Assembly: GCA_002205965.3 (NCBI GenBank)
Contig: NADL03000633.1
Location: 62,001-126,000 of the forward strand
Length of the DNA: 64,000 nt
Direction: 5' to 3'
Origin: Kappaphycus alvarezii
Taxonomy: Eukaryota; Rhodophyta; Florideophyceae; Gigartinales; Solieriaceae
Of this stretch, positions 1-9,174 are shown piece by piece. The notes beneath the pieces were generated by a model that was not told the DNA's origin, did no database searches, and worked only from the letters and a program-made list of their open reading frames with translations. A program made the translations under genes and the position numbers. The first letter of the stretch is position 1, and each line of letters starts with the position of its first letter.

Positions 1-386
1 ACCCGTAGTTAATTCATGAATACCCTTCGCACGCTTCTGTGCGACATTGTACAACCAATAAAGATTTACCACCAATCGGCGGCGTCTTGACCAGACCACC
101 GATTTGGCCCCTGCTGTGTAGTCCCAGACCATGCGCTATATGGCGCTAGCGGTCTCCTGAGTATTGATCATTAAAGGTGATGCTTTCGTTAAATGAAAAT
201 AATATTCTAAATGTTCCCTCTCTATTGCTCCGTGACTTCGTTACCCGTTTTTCATTTAGTCTCCAAATAATGATAATGCAGGCGCGACAGGTTTCTACCC
301 GCGCCCGCACCCGTAGTTAATTCATGAATACCCTCCGCACGCTTCTGTACGACATTGTGTAACAAATAAAGATTTACCACCACTCT
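1..386. repeat. Direct duplication of a ~77-bp segment
   Basis: A segment starting ACCCGTAGTTAATTCATGAA and ending AATAAAGATTTACCACCA lies at 1-79 and again at 310-386 with a handful of mismatches. Each copy carries an AATAAA just before its end. It may be debris of a copia LTR or of another element truncated by the window edge. The sequence between the copies shows no coding potential. No partner copy was found after the copia RNase H near 15.7 kb, so an LTR assignment is unproven. Confidence 0.6.
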
Positions 387-653
387 ATTGGCTCAGATCA
401 TTAAACATAGTGCTGACATACATTCACACCTATTGAATTTATTTGGGCACTATTTTTGACATTTTTCAATTTGAATTTTAATGGTCAAATCAAGAAGTGA
501 GTCGGTAGTGAGGGGACTTCGGGTGACCCTCAAGTGCTTGGTATATGTGGCATTCTCAAAGACGGAATCGAACAGGCTAAGGACAGAATTCTGGAGTATT
601 CGCTAGAATGTTTACCTACCGAGACACTATTCGTAGGCAAATGCTTAGCAAAC

Positions 654-2023
654 CGATAGGGGTAAATCTTCAGGAGAAGAGATATTCAGAACCAACCACC
701 CCAAGAAGAAGGTGTTGCAAGCGAAAAAAGTGCTACCGTGGTATAGTTGAACGAATAAAAGGGAATGTATATGGGAGAGAGTTGAGAGGGCTACAAGCAA
801 GTATAAAAGGGGCAGGGTCTACCACTGATGCTCTGCGACCAGCTTAGGAAAACGTTTTCTTGGGTTTGAAGTTGACTCTCAACCCCCTACTACTCAGGAA
901 TTGGCTTGAAGTTGTCTGCCAACTTGCTTGACCTCTCAAGGAGGAAGCACTTTACTCAGCTTATATAGACTTTTCGGCTACCCCTAAAATCTCAAAGAAA
1001 CATACTAAGAACCATAAAATGCATCAAATGGAATCGTGTGGACGAGAAACACTAACAGGATATTCTACCAGGATAAATATCTAGATTCTTTCCTTCATAT
1101 CTTATTCCTCTACATCAGAGCCAAGCAGTTCCCCCAAAATATCCAATCCACCCACGCAGTCCACACAAATATCCGCGAACGGCTTAGAATTCTCCATTGC
1201 CTCCTGTGAAATTTCTGGACCACTGAAGACGTCCCCATCCGGTTCCGGAGTCGGAACCACCTGGTCCATATTTTCTGGTCCCTTCCCCACTAATCCAGCA
1301 CTTTCCATGTCTCCCTCCCCCTCATCCTCCTCTTCCTCCCCTTCTATTCTCTCTTCGTCCTCGTCAGAAGAGTCAGAGATCACAATTACGCCCTCAGTCT
1401 CCCCTTCTTTCTCCATGGGAGCCCCCCCACCGTTATAGACTAGTGGTTCCCACGGATCCACCCAGTCCTCCTCTTCATCCTCCTCATTCTCCTCTTCCTC
1501 TATCTCCTCTTCTCCCTCCTCCCCTCCTCCGCCTCTTCTGCCTGCTCGAAGCAGTTACGGCGGACCCACTCCCGAACGCATTCCCCGTCCAACCTTCTAC
1601 AGTAATCATCGTAGTCGGTTGGACCATTCGCCATCAGGGCCAAAGCGTTGAGTGGACGACGGCCTCAGGATGACTTGGCGATGGTGAGGGAAGGATGGAG
1701 GTTGGTCATGTTAAGGGCTAAAAGAAGGGGTGAGCCGATGGGGTGGTTGATGGCGGGGGGTTGCCTCAACGACGTCGACTTCGAAGTTTAAATACTGCGA
1801 GGTCTTCGAAAAGTATGTCGACCTTAGACGTGTACAGTAATGACATCTATTAATGACACTGTGTCTTAAAATAAAAAATCAACTCATGAATTTGCCACAC
1901 TCATCCAAATTAAAAATATCTTGCAAATTCAGAAACTGTAAAAATATCTTCCAAATCCCGATACTGTATCCAAATTTGGTCCTCCTCTAGATTTTTTTTC
2001 GTGTGCAAATTTTGCGCACATCA
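654..2023 (-). mobile_element. Solo LTR S1, long form with U3 ORF
   Basis: A minus-strand LTR of 1370 bp flanked by the perfect 5-bp TSD CAAAC (649-653 and 2024-2028). Read on + it starts CGATAGGGG (normally TGATAGGGG, first base mutated) and ends GCGCACATCA. In element sense it runs from TGATGTGCGC through U3 with a decayed copy of the acidic ORF, a TATATAAGC promoter box and the common R-U5, to CCCCTATCG. It joins the U3 terminus of the short LTRs (55139, 48118) to the ORF-bearing U3 of the long LTRs, so it is an intermediate or recombinant form. No internal element remains, which fits LTR-LTR recombination. Confidence 0.93.
1102..1632 (-). pseudogene. LTR-encoded acidic SIM protein, decayed copy
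   Basis: Minus-strand homologue of the intact ORF at 6437-7021. The N-terminal block NGPTDYDDYCRRLD is readable around 1595-1632. The frame is then broken near 1500, and a 119-codon frame (1102-1461) carries WEPLVYN, the SUMO-interacting motif EGVIVISDSSDEDEE and the C-terminal block MDILGELLGSDVEE in slightly changed form. The sequence differs from the 6.4-kb copy at many positions, yet the N-terminal block, SIM and C-terminal helix remain. That suggests past selection on the protein. Confidence 0.75.
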
Positions 2024-2315
2024 CAAACCATCGCATTTTCAGCGTCGTTCGCCACATCCTGGAGAAGGCAAGCGTAAATGTAATCCGGGACCGGAGCATC
2101 AAGATCAGCATCAAGGTTGCCCGAGCGCCCTACGAAGACCACGATCATCTAGCTGAGGCTGAAAACACGGTGGAATCTTATCACCCCTCTAAGCAAACCC
2201 GCAGAACCGGCCCCGGTCAGAACCCGAGCCCCGACACCGCAAGACATCACATCATCACAACCCGCCCCGAGGGAAGTGATCAGCATGTAATGGGCCAGGA
2301 ACAAGGCAGCCGTAA

Positions 2316-3478
2316 CTAACAAGTTCAAAGTAGAGGACAAGTACACCGGATCATTCTCCGGAAAAGTCCCCCTCCACCGTGTTCGCAACAAATTCCTTGA
2401 CGCCGTCCTTGACCAATGCATTCCAGGCGCCGACCAAGTGGACCTCCTCCACTCTGGCTTATCTGGGATAGCGTGGACTATTAATACAAGTTTATTCGAG
2501 GTATCTGGAGTTCGATCGACGAGGCATTCAAGGCTTTGGAAACTCGATTTTAACTCGTTACAGCACCAATCACAGGCCAGTTTGTACCTCAAGAAGCTAG
2601 CCATCCGCAATATTATGAAGGAAAGGGAGTGTTCGCAAGTCACCGTAATCTAAGTAGCACACGAACGAATTATAAATACAGTGCCTTCCTGTGGCCGCGA
2701 GTGTCAAAGCGACAGCCACTACTGTGATTTTATGGAAGACATTGTCAGGGACGAATATTGGGCCGAAAAAGTTTTTCAAGATCGATTGACGCCGTCTTCT
2801 ACAGAGCAGATGGACTACAACAAGTTTTACTTCAAAACTTGGCGCCGCTCTCACGTCATATGAACGCCGCTACTCCTCGTCAGATGAAGCAGACCCCGTT
2901 GCTGCAGCTACTTTCTTCGGAGAGAAATATGCTGCCCCCATCCGCCTTCAGACCCCCGCCGGCATCTCTATATGGGAACCACACCGAGCACCCTTGCCGA
3001 ACTTACTAAGCCTCACCAACATGCTTCGATCTCAGAATCGAGCTAGAAATCATATGTCACCTATCCAGCTGGCGCAGTTGAAAGCAAGAACAAGGTGACT
3101 GAGTTGTAACCAACTTTGTACTGGCGACATGAATGTCCTCAGTGCGCCCAGTCTTCGACCAGCTCTGTAATGATGGCCCTGATTCAAGCATTAGGAATGG
3201 GAGAGGACGCCGTGGCTAAAGCGCTATGGGCTATATCAGAGGACGATGAAGAGTACCACGCCTATCTTTCTCTCACCAATCACATAGAGGGCCGTGCGTA
3301 TCTGGAAAATAACTCATTTCAGGCGTTGATGAGCCATTTCGTAGATCCCGACGCTGACGATGACGACGTTAAGGCCGTCGCAGACCTTCAGAATTCGTTC
3401 GAAACTCTGACATATCACCTCACTGGCGCACCCAACGACAAAGAGCAGCAAGTTGTTCCAACGCCGACGGTGATGTAG
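2316..3478 (+). pseudogene. Copia-A gag/spacer region, frameshifted
   Basis: Several overlapping + strand frames (about 2316-2653, 2681-2863, 2850-3080, 3116-3478) look like one decayed coding region upstream of the copia protease. The last frame (3116-3478, 120 codons) is acidic and well formed, with DDDDVKAVADLQNSFETL near its end. I recognise no domain and no CCHC knuckle. A minus-strand frame over 2149-2643 is treated as a shadow. The assignment to gag rests on position only. Confidence 0.35.
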
Positions 3479-3860
3479 AGGACCTTCCGCCGGCTAACAC
3501 TTAGTGCTCCGTGAAGGCAGTTTGCGTGACCACAATAGATCGTCAAACGTCACACCAAGATCACGATTCGATGCATATGTATACCCAGGAAGGCATTATA
3601 CGTGATCAAGCGAATAGCCAGTTTTTCCCATATGTACGAATTAAGCCTAGCACTGCCGGCCTTTCGGACATTACCAAACTGTACACTGGGCCTCGAAAGC
3701 GCCAGATACAACGCAAGGAGTTACGAGGCGCACTAAACAAGTCCGAAAAGAAGAGTCATATTTCCAATATGCCTCTACTCATACGCGCATCAGCTTCTGT
3801 CGTTGAACACACACTTACACGATTCAGTCAGGTCTAGCACTAGCCCGCTTTCGTCACGTA

Positions 3861-4229
3861 TTGCCGATGCATATGAAACGGCAACAACACGGTGCGTTTA
3901 CTATACCCCCAAAAGCCAGCATTTTCGAGAGCGACGGAAAATTCGAAGTCGCCGCTTTAGACACCGGTGCCCGACTATCTGTTATGGGTCTTAACCAGGC
4001 AAAAGCGTACTTTCAGGAAGTTGGCATACCCTTCAAGCCTAATCTTTCCAGCTCGCGTTACCACTTTGGGGCTGGCCGCTCCACGTCACTTGGCAAGATC
4101 CTAGTAGCCATCTCTACACCACAGAGCATGCTTCAACTCTGGATTGATGAAGTGTCCCTGGACATACCACTCCTCATAGGGCCTGACGTCCTCGACAAGT
4201 ATTCAATTCAGATACTATCACCTTTTTAA
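3861..4229 (+). pseudogene. Copia-A aspartic protease (retropepsin)
   Basis: The 122-codon frame contains the retropepsin signature ALDTGARLSVMG (catalytic D-T-G) and, about 70 residues on, a hydrophobic LLIGPDVLD segment as in the second part of the retropepsin fold. In the living element this enzyme would cut the Gag-Pol polyprotein inside the particle. It lies directly upstream of the integrase zinc domain, in the order protease-integrase-RT typical of Ty1/copia. The start codon is arbitrary because the domain would be internal to a polyprotein. Frames before and after are offset, so the copy is dead. Confidence 0.7.
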
Positions 4230-4233
4230 CAAG

Positions 4234-4542
4234 TTGGAATGCGCGCAAGAGAACTGGCCCGTCCCGATCACGCGCAAACGGAGACTCATTTACCGGGAAT
4301 GGGATCTTAGCGCCCCTACATTCTTCACTCGACCGCTATTGGAACGGCTCCACCGACATCTACTGCACCCATCAACCCGGAAGTTGTACAGCCTACTCCG
4401 CGGAGCTAAACTCGATCAGCTTACACCTGAAACTATGACTGTTCTTAAGGCCATACAGAATTCATGCTTTACATGTCAGATGTACTCACCGAAGCAACTG
4501 GTCTTCCGCGTCCGTTTTGCCGAATCTATACGATTCAACTAG
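4234..4542 (+). pseudogene. Copia-A integrase N-terminal HHCC domain
   Basis: This frame carries LHRHLLHPSTRKLYSLL followed about 30 residues later by SCFTCQ. That is an H-x(n)-H ... C-x2-C zinc-binding pattern as in the GAG-pre-integrase domain of copia-like elements. It would precede the catalytic core encoded by the next frame (4561-5460); a stop and frame break separate the two. Its place between protease and integrase core supports the call. Confidence 0.65.
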
Positions 4543-4560
4543 GATGTTTTACTAGACGTC

Positions 4561-5460
4561 ATGTATTTAGAGGAGAAACCTGGGGAGAAGCAGCTTCCTG
4601 TGCTGCATATTGTTGACGTCGGAACAAAATTCCAGAGCGCAGTGTTTCTCAAGTCTATGGATGCAGCTAACGTTTGGAAAGCCTTCGTCAAAGCCTGGTC
4701 AGCACTTTACGTTGGGTTCCCTGAGAGTATGCTTACGGACCAAGAATCGGTCTTCGTATTCAAGCAGGGAAAATACAATTGTGAGCTGGCAAGCATTAAC
4801 CTACGTCACAACGGGACGGAAAGCCACAACGCACTGGGCAGTGGAGAAACATACCATGCCCTACTCCGACGGGTCTCCCGTAAGACAAGATCTGATCACC
4901 CACAGGTACCACCCGACGTTTCCCTTGCGCTAACCATACAAGCCATCAATTCTGCAGTAGACCCAGACGGCCTTTGCCCTCAGCTACTTGTGTTCGACGT
5001 GCTCCCTAGGCTCCCAGGCCTTTGCCCAAATGAGTTCCCGGCACAGAAGGAATGCTTCAAAGCCCGACGTACTGCTCAAGCAGAGTATGAGCGACTTGTC
5101 TACCGTGAGATAGTGAACCGAGGACTTCACTCAGTCCATCCGCCCTCAGCAGACCACAAGTACCTATCGGGAGACTTTTCTTACATCTACCGTGAGAAAC
5201 TAAAGCAGTGTACCGGCCCTCACCTCATTGCGTCAGTACACGGGAAAAAGGCTCTTCTACATGTCGGTGAACGCACTGGACTAAGAGAATTTAACATTGC
5301 ACAGCTTCTCCCCGCTCCACTCGCGCGTCTGGATTCCATGGATGAGCTGTTAACCAATGACGACGACAGCGAGCCGCTCGTTCTTTGCTTCGAAGTGATT
5401 CCCATCGGGGACCACGTGGACAAAGTCCTGCGTTCGACGAAGTCAGGAGAAAGGAATTGA
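4561..5460 (+). pseudogene. Copia-A integrase catalytic core
   Basis: The 299-codon frame opens with the HHIVD-like segment LHIVDVGTKFQSAVFL (first catalytic D) and continues with FPESMLTDQESVF (second catalytic D), in the layout of the rve core. A SGETYHALLRR segment, where a clear catalytic Glu would be expected, is the least certain part. The C-terminal half has the small beta-rich look of the integrase tail (GDFSYIYREK, then a CTGPHLIASVHGKKALLHV stretch). The RT frame overlaps its 3' end in another phase. Function in the intact element: insertion of the cDNA into host DNA. Confidence 0.65.
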
Positions 5461-5998
5461 TTGGCCTCATCGAAAGGGGAACCTTTCGTATTGTCCTGTC
5501 AGAGGACGACGGAGAGAATCCGAACATAATTCAATCCCGTTTCTCACTTCTTATCAAGCACTCTGAAACCGGCGATGTCAAGTATAAGGCCCGATTCGTT
5601 TTAGGAGGCGACAGAGACAAGCATCAAGTTGTAAATAACGCCACCAATATCAAGGAATCCTCAGTCCGCTTGATACTGGCTGTCCCTTGACGTAAGTCAG
5701 GCCTACCTTCAGTCAGCCTCGCAGCTCAAGCGCGACGTTTTCATTCGCCCAAAGGAGCTAGAATTATTACCTGGAGAGCTCATTCAGATTATGAAGCTAC
5801 TGTTTAGCCTAAGCGATAGTCTACTGGTGCGAAACCTTCGCCAAGTTCCACATCCATAGCCTTCGCATGGAACAAGCAACGGGAAACTTTGCAATTTTCT
5901 TTCGACGATGCGTTGATTCTCTCGTCGCTCTGTCTGGCGCTTATGTTGACGACGTCATCAAATCGTCACCTGCGACCCACAAAGTCGAAATTTGCAAG
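5385..5998 (+). pseudogene. Copia-A reverse transcriptase, first part
   Basis: The RT start is recognisable as RRKELIGLIERGTFRIV followed by YKARFVLGGDRDKHQV, the copia-type fingers region. After frame breaks come DVSQAYLQSASQLKRDVF and the catalytic box GAYVDDVIKSSP (about 5935-5970). The frame is then cut at 5999-6003 by gypsy element M. Removing M and one TSD joins ICKQI to KEHFQIT (14884 on) in the same phase, so M hit the RT gene of a copia element. Confidence 0.75.
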
Positions 5999-6436
5999 CA
6001 GATTGATAGGGGTAAATCGTCGGGAGAAGAGATATTCAGAACCAACCACCCCAAGAAGGAGGTGTTGCAAGCGAAAAAAGTGCTACCGAGGTATAGTTGA
6101 ACAAATAAAAAGGAATGTATATGGGAGAGAGTTGAGAGGGCTACAAGTAAGTATAAAAGGGCAGGGTATACCACTGATGCTCTGCGACCAGCTTAGGAAA
6201 ACGTTTTCTTGGGTTTGAAGTTGACTCTCAACTCCCTACTACTCAGGAATTGGCTTGAAGTTGTCTGCCAACTTGCTTGACCTCTCAAGGAGGAAGCACT
6301 TTACTCAGCTTATATAGACTTTTCGGCTAATCCTAAAGTCTCAATCAAACATACTAAATACCATAAAACGCATAAAAGGGCATCTTGTGGATGTGATTGG
6401 CCAGAGGGAAGATATTATCAAGGAAAATATCTGTAT

Positions 6437-7021
6437 CTACTCCTCACAATCGTTATCCTCAAGATCAGAACCAAATAACTCCTCCAAAATATCCATACTC
6501 TCAATGCAATCCCTACAAATTCCCTCGAACGACTCAGAATGATAAATGGCTTCATCAGACATATCAAGATCCTCCAACCCTTCCTGGCGCCCCTCAGCCT
6601 CCGCGCCAACCCCATCCGAAGAATCCGAGATGACGATCACGCCCTCACTATCCCCTCCATCCCCCGCATCAACTTCCCCACGATTATACACCATCGGTTC
6701 CCACGGAGCTACAAAGTCTTCCTCATCCTCGGATCCCTCCACGTCCGACTCAGTCCCCTCTGAATCCTCCTCCTCCGCCTCCTCCAAGAAGTGCCGACGA
6801 ACCCACTCCCGAACACGCTCACGGTCCATCCTCCTGAAGTAGTCGTCGTAGTCTGTTGGCCCATTATTCATTAGGGCTAGGCCGTTGATGGGGCGAGAGG
6901 GGCGGCTTTTGGTGATGAGGGCGGAGGGGCGAAGGTTGTTCATTCTGATAGACGTTGGGGAATGGGAGGCAATGTAGGGTGTTTTGGGGGGAGGGGTGAT
7001 GAGTAAAATGGTCGGGGACAT
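6437..7021 (-). CDS. LTR-encoded acidic protein with SUMO-interacting motif
   Basis: A 194-codon frame inside U3 of the 3' LTR, in the same sense as the element. Residues 1-50 are basic and proline-rich. 52-80 is the conserved block GPTDYDDYFRRMDRERVREW, 80-105 is a Glu/Asp run, and 128-136 is VIVISDSSD, a hydrophobic core followed by acid/Ser residues. That is the classic SUMO-interacting motif. Residues 168-189 form a likely amphipathic helix ending MDILEELFGSDLED. There is no signal peptide or membrane segment. A TATTTAAAC box lies about 20-30 bp upstream of this ATG. Nearly the same protein occurs at 13925-14431 and 29125-29709, with diverged copies at 1102 and 21493. Expression and function are unknown; SUMO binding is inferred from the motif only. 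Confidence 0.75.
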   Translation of the reverse strand: MSPTILLITPPPKTPYIASHSPTSIRMNNLRPSALITKSRPSRPINGLALMNNGPTDYDDYFRRMDRERVREWVRRHFLEEAEEEDSEGTESDVEGSEDEEDFVAPWEPMVYNRGEVDAGDGGDSEGVIVISDSSDGVGAEAEGRQEGLEDLDMSDEAIYHSESFEGICRDCIESMDILEELFGSDLEDNDCEE

Positions 7022-7025
7022 TTGG

Positions 7026-7050
7026 AACTTGGAATAAAGGAGTTTAAATA
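7026..7050 (-). promoter_or_regulatory. TATTTAAAC box upstream of the LTR ORF
   Basis: The minus strand reads CCTATTTAAACTCC about 20-30 bp before the ATG at 7021. The same TATTTAAAC occurs at the equivalent place in the 13.9-kb and 29.1-kb copies and, in diverged context, in S1 (around 1785-1795). This suggests a dedicated promoter for the acidic ORF. Confidence 0.5.
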
Positions 7051-7308
7051 GGCTCCCGGGCAGGTTCTATAGATTAGGAATAGGTAAAATAAATCTGCAG
7101 GGGATTTTGCAGTAGTGCATTTGCGCCCTTCTTCTCAAAAATAGGTGAATTTGGAGGAGGAAGTAAGCTAAAAGGGAAAAGGAACTTGATTCGGGGTCGA
7201 TTCAGAGGGCTAAATACAGTATAAAAATATCTAGATAAAATGGAAGTAAATTTGGAAATGACGGTGGGGAAGTTAGGGGCGGGATCGTTGTAGGTTGCTG
7301 GATTACAC

Positions 7309-7419
7309 GAAGGGAGGACCATTTCCTGTATTACATGAAGGGAGGGCCATTTCCTGTATTACATGAAGGGAGGACCATTTCCTGTACTACATGGAGGGAG
7401 GACCATTTTCTGTATTACA
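7309..7419 (-). repeat. Four tandem 28-bp units at the LTR terminus
   Basis: Four head-to-tail 28-bp units begin GAAGGGAGGACCATTTCC and end TGTATTACA(T). The last unit ends exactly at the LTR border, so the terminal sequence used by integrase is itself repeated. The 5' LTR (14796-14878) and S3 (30000-30082) have three units. Confidence 0.9.
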
Positions 7420-7432
7420 CGCCCCCTTTCTC
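7420..7432 (-). promoter_or_regulatory. Polypurine tract of element M
   Basis: The minus strand reads GAGAAAGGGGGCG immediately before the 3' LTR, the expected place for the plus-strand primer of reverse transcription. Confidence 0.75.
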
Positions 7433-7452
7433 AAGGCGAACGTCCCGGGTCG

Positions 7453-9135
7453 TCACTTCCCTTCTTCTGTTTCCGTTAGTGTTCGCTGTCTTATTGATAA
7501 AATATATGGTCTCTCAAACGGGTATGGATGCAACTGATTACCAATATGATGCTCTAAAAAGTAGGTTCGCATTACTGGTACCTCACTTTGTACCATAGCC
7601 TCATATATTGGTTTGATAACATCGAGATGGTGTTGAATACATTCTTCTTCCGTGACTCTTCCGAATCTTCCAAGAGTAAAAAAATATATGTGATATGCAA
7701 ACTCTTCTGGAAGATGCCGGAGGAATGGATGCCGATAAGAAAAGAAGACGCGCATCATCAAGAACGAATCTTCGTAAGATAATTGCGGTCCATGTAGTGC
7801 CCTAAAACATAAACAGATGCTTATCATGAAATAAGAAATGACCTGTGCATCGTTCGCGTCCTCGAAGATATTGCGCAGCCAAAAAGATAATCTTCTTCTT
7901 CCGACTGTATGTTGTGCATGGTTGTGAAGGAGAGCTAGAGATGAAGTTGTGGTGGACGGTCCCGATGAGTGGCCGCGACCAGCTCCTGACGTACTGGGCC
8001 CTGCACGAGGTCCTCTCGGGGGACGATCGGAACCTCTTCTGGGCGGGTTGTTGTCTCCCGAAGGTCCTCCTTTGGTCATCACCACTGCTTCAGGAGGATC
8101 CTCGCCGCCGCCAACGTTCCCAATTTGTGGCGGAGAAACGTAAGGTTCCCATAGAGGATACGGGACCAGTCTGTATTCCATATCCGGGGGTAAGGCGTAA
8201 CCTCTCAGTCGCACATCTTGGTTGTTCTTGAGAAATACGTAAATCGGACGGACAATGTTCAGATACGTTTGCGATAAGTCTCCGGCAGCTACCATTCCAT
8301 ATCTTCCTATAGAGTAATGATATATTACCTCCACAAACTCTGGACCTGCTTCCGTGAACCTTCCGTTTTGGAATGAAAATAGAACTCTTATTAATAGTCG
8401 GAAATCTTCTTCAGGTAGCAATGGTCCGTTCACCGTACGGCAACGTAGACGTATATTAATGTAGAAATGGATGATTACGTGGAGTTCGTAGTACTCCCGC
8501 GTAATCGAGTTGATCCATTCCCAGGCCCTTTTTCCTCCTATAGGAATCATTCTATAGTTAAAGATGAGTATGCCCCGTGGTTGCGCATAGTCCTGTGTGA
8601 GAAGGAATTCTTCAGGCCTCTGATGGTAAGGGACCAGACGACGTGCATGGATGGCCCTCCTTGATCTCTTCCCTGAGCTTGAACAGAGCTGATAGTGCGG
8701 GTGTCTTTCCTCCGTGACGATGCAAGGGTTCGAGTACTTGGTTTGGAAGGCCGGCCACTTCACAGCCTGCTGCATTGCTTTTCCATGTACTACAAGTACT
8801 ATAGAGCCAACCGAAAAGGTTCTGACTGCAGGTTCTGCATCCTTATTTCTTGTCTGTGTTAGCGCGCGGTAGGATATCCAGCCTTCGGTGGCCAGTAGTT
8901 CAACTTCCCTACTCTCTTCATCGATAATATTTGTTTCCATATCTCTCTGTAACATTCTAGGAGCCCTTCCGTACATTAGCTCAAACGGTGACCGTCCACT
9001 TTTTCCTCTTCTTCGACGATAGCCGTATAACACTTTTGGTAAAGCATATTCCCACTGGATTTCATTCTCCGACATAGTTTTCCATATTGCTCGTTTGATG
9101 GTTCCAACCATCCTCTCCGCTTTACCGTTTGACAT
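7453..9135 (-). CDS. Element M Pol, integrase core and duplicated C-terminal domain
   Basis: A 560-codon frame. It begins at MSNGKAERMVGTIKRAIW, the segment holding the catalytic Glu of the integrase core; the two Asp residues lie in the upstream frame 9175-9621. After the integrase tail come two homologous domains of about 130 residues. Both share I-C-x-C-F-like cores (degraded to RLRC in the first copy), an E-D-x-x-L pattern, RV(L/F)FS(F/Y), GR(Y/F)G and PYP...PY. A Gly/Pro/Ser-rich linker separates them. No chromodomain is seen. Element P has the same pair (60828-61830). The function of the duplicated domain is unknown. Confidence 0.8.
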   Translation of the reverse strand: MSNGKAERMVGTIKRAIWKTMSENEIQWEYALPKVLYGYRRRRGKSGRSPFELMYGRAPRMLQRDMETNIIDEESREVELLATEGWISYRALTQTRNKDAEPAVRTFSVGSIVLVVHGKAMQQAVKWPAFQTKYSNPCIVTEERHPHYQLCSSSGKRSRRAIHARRLVPYHQRPEEFLLTQDYAQPRGILIFNYRMIPIGGKRAWEWINSITREYYELHVIIHFYINIRLRCRTVNGPLLPEEDFRLLIRVLFSFQNGRFTEAGPEFVEVIYHYSIGRYGMVAAGDLSQTYLNIVRPIYVFLKNNQDVRLRGYALPPDMEYRLVPYPLWEPYVSPPQIGNVGGGEDPPEAVVMTKGGPSGDNNPPRRGSDRPPRGPRAGPSTSGAGRGHSSGPSTTTSSLALLHNHAQHTVGRRRLSFWLRNIFEDANDAQVISYFMISICLCFRALHGPQLSYEDSFLMMRVFFSYRHPFLRHLPEEFAYHIYFFTLGRFGRVTEEECIQHHLDVIKPIYEAMVQSEVPVMRTYFLEHHIGNQLHPYPFERPYILSIRQRTLTETEEGK

Positions 9136-9174
9136 AGGAGCGTATGCGAGAACTGTCTTCAGCTGAATCCCTTT

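Larger units (their letters stand above)
498..2318 (+). pseudogene. Copia-A gag-like region, N-terminal part, split by a solo LTR
   Basis: A + strand open frame runs from about 498 to 653. When the solo LTR 654-2023 and one copy of its TSD are removed, the frame continues without a stop to about 2318. The part before the junction includes ILKDGIEQAKDRILEY and the part after it includes VVRHILEKASVNVI. Restoration of the frame at the empty site supports it being real coding sequence hit by the LTR. There is no ATG in this frame after the preceding stop, and no domain is recognised. Its position upstream of copia protease and integrase makes gag the likely identity, which is inference. Confidence 0.4.
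6004..7419 (-). repeat. 3' LTR of element M (1416 bp)
   Basis: Reads TGATAGGGG...TGTATTACA on the + strand. It differs from the 5' LTR (13491-14878) by scattered substitutions, small indels and one extra 28-bp unit at its outer U3 end. It contains the acidic ORF (6437-7021) and a TATATAAGC box read on the minus strand (near 6313). Confidence 0.95.

Noticed and set aside
2149-2643. 164-codon minus-strand ORF
   Set aside because: It lies antisense to the copia gag region, whose + frame is restored by removing S1. Composition looks like a shadow.
6437-7021. LTR ORF as an envelope gene
   Set aside because: No signal peptide, membrane anchor, cysteine pattern or fusion segment. It is acidic and looks soluble.
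7309-7419. 28-bp direct repeats as a CRISPR-like array
   Set aside because: Units are contiguous without spacers, and the array ends at an LTR border. The genome is eukaryotic.
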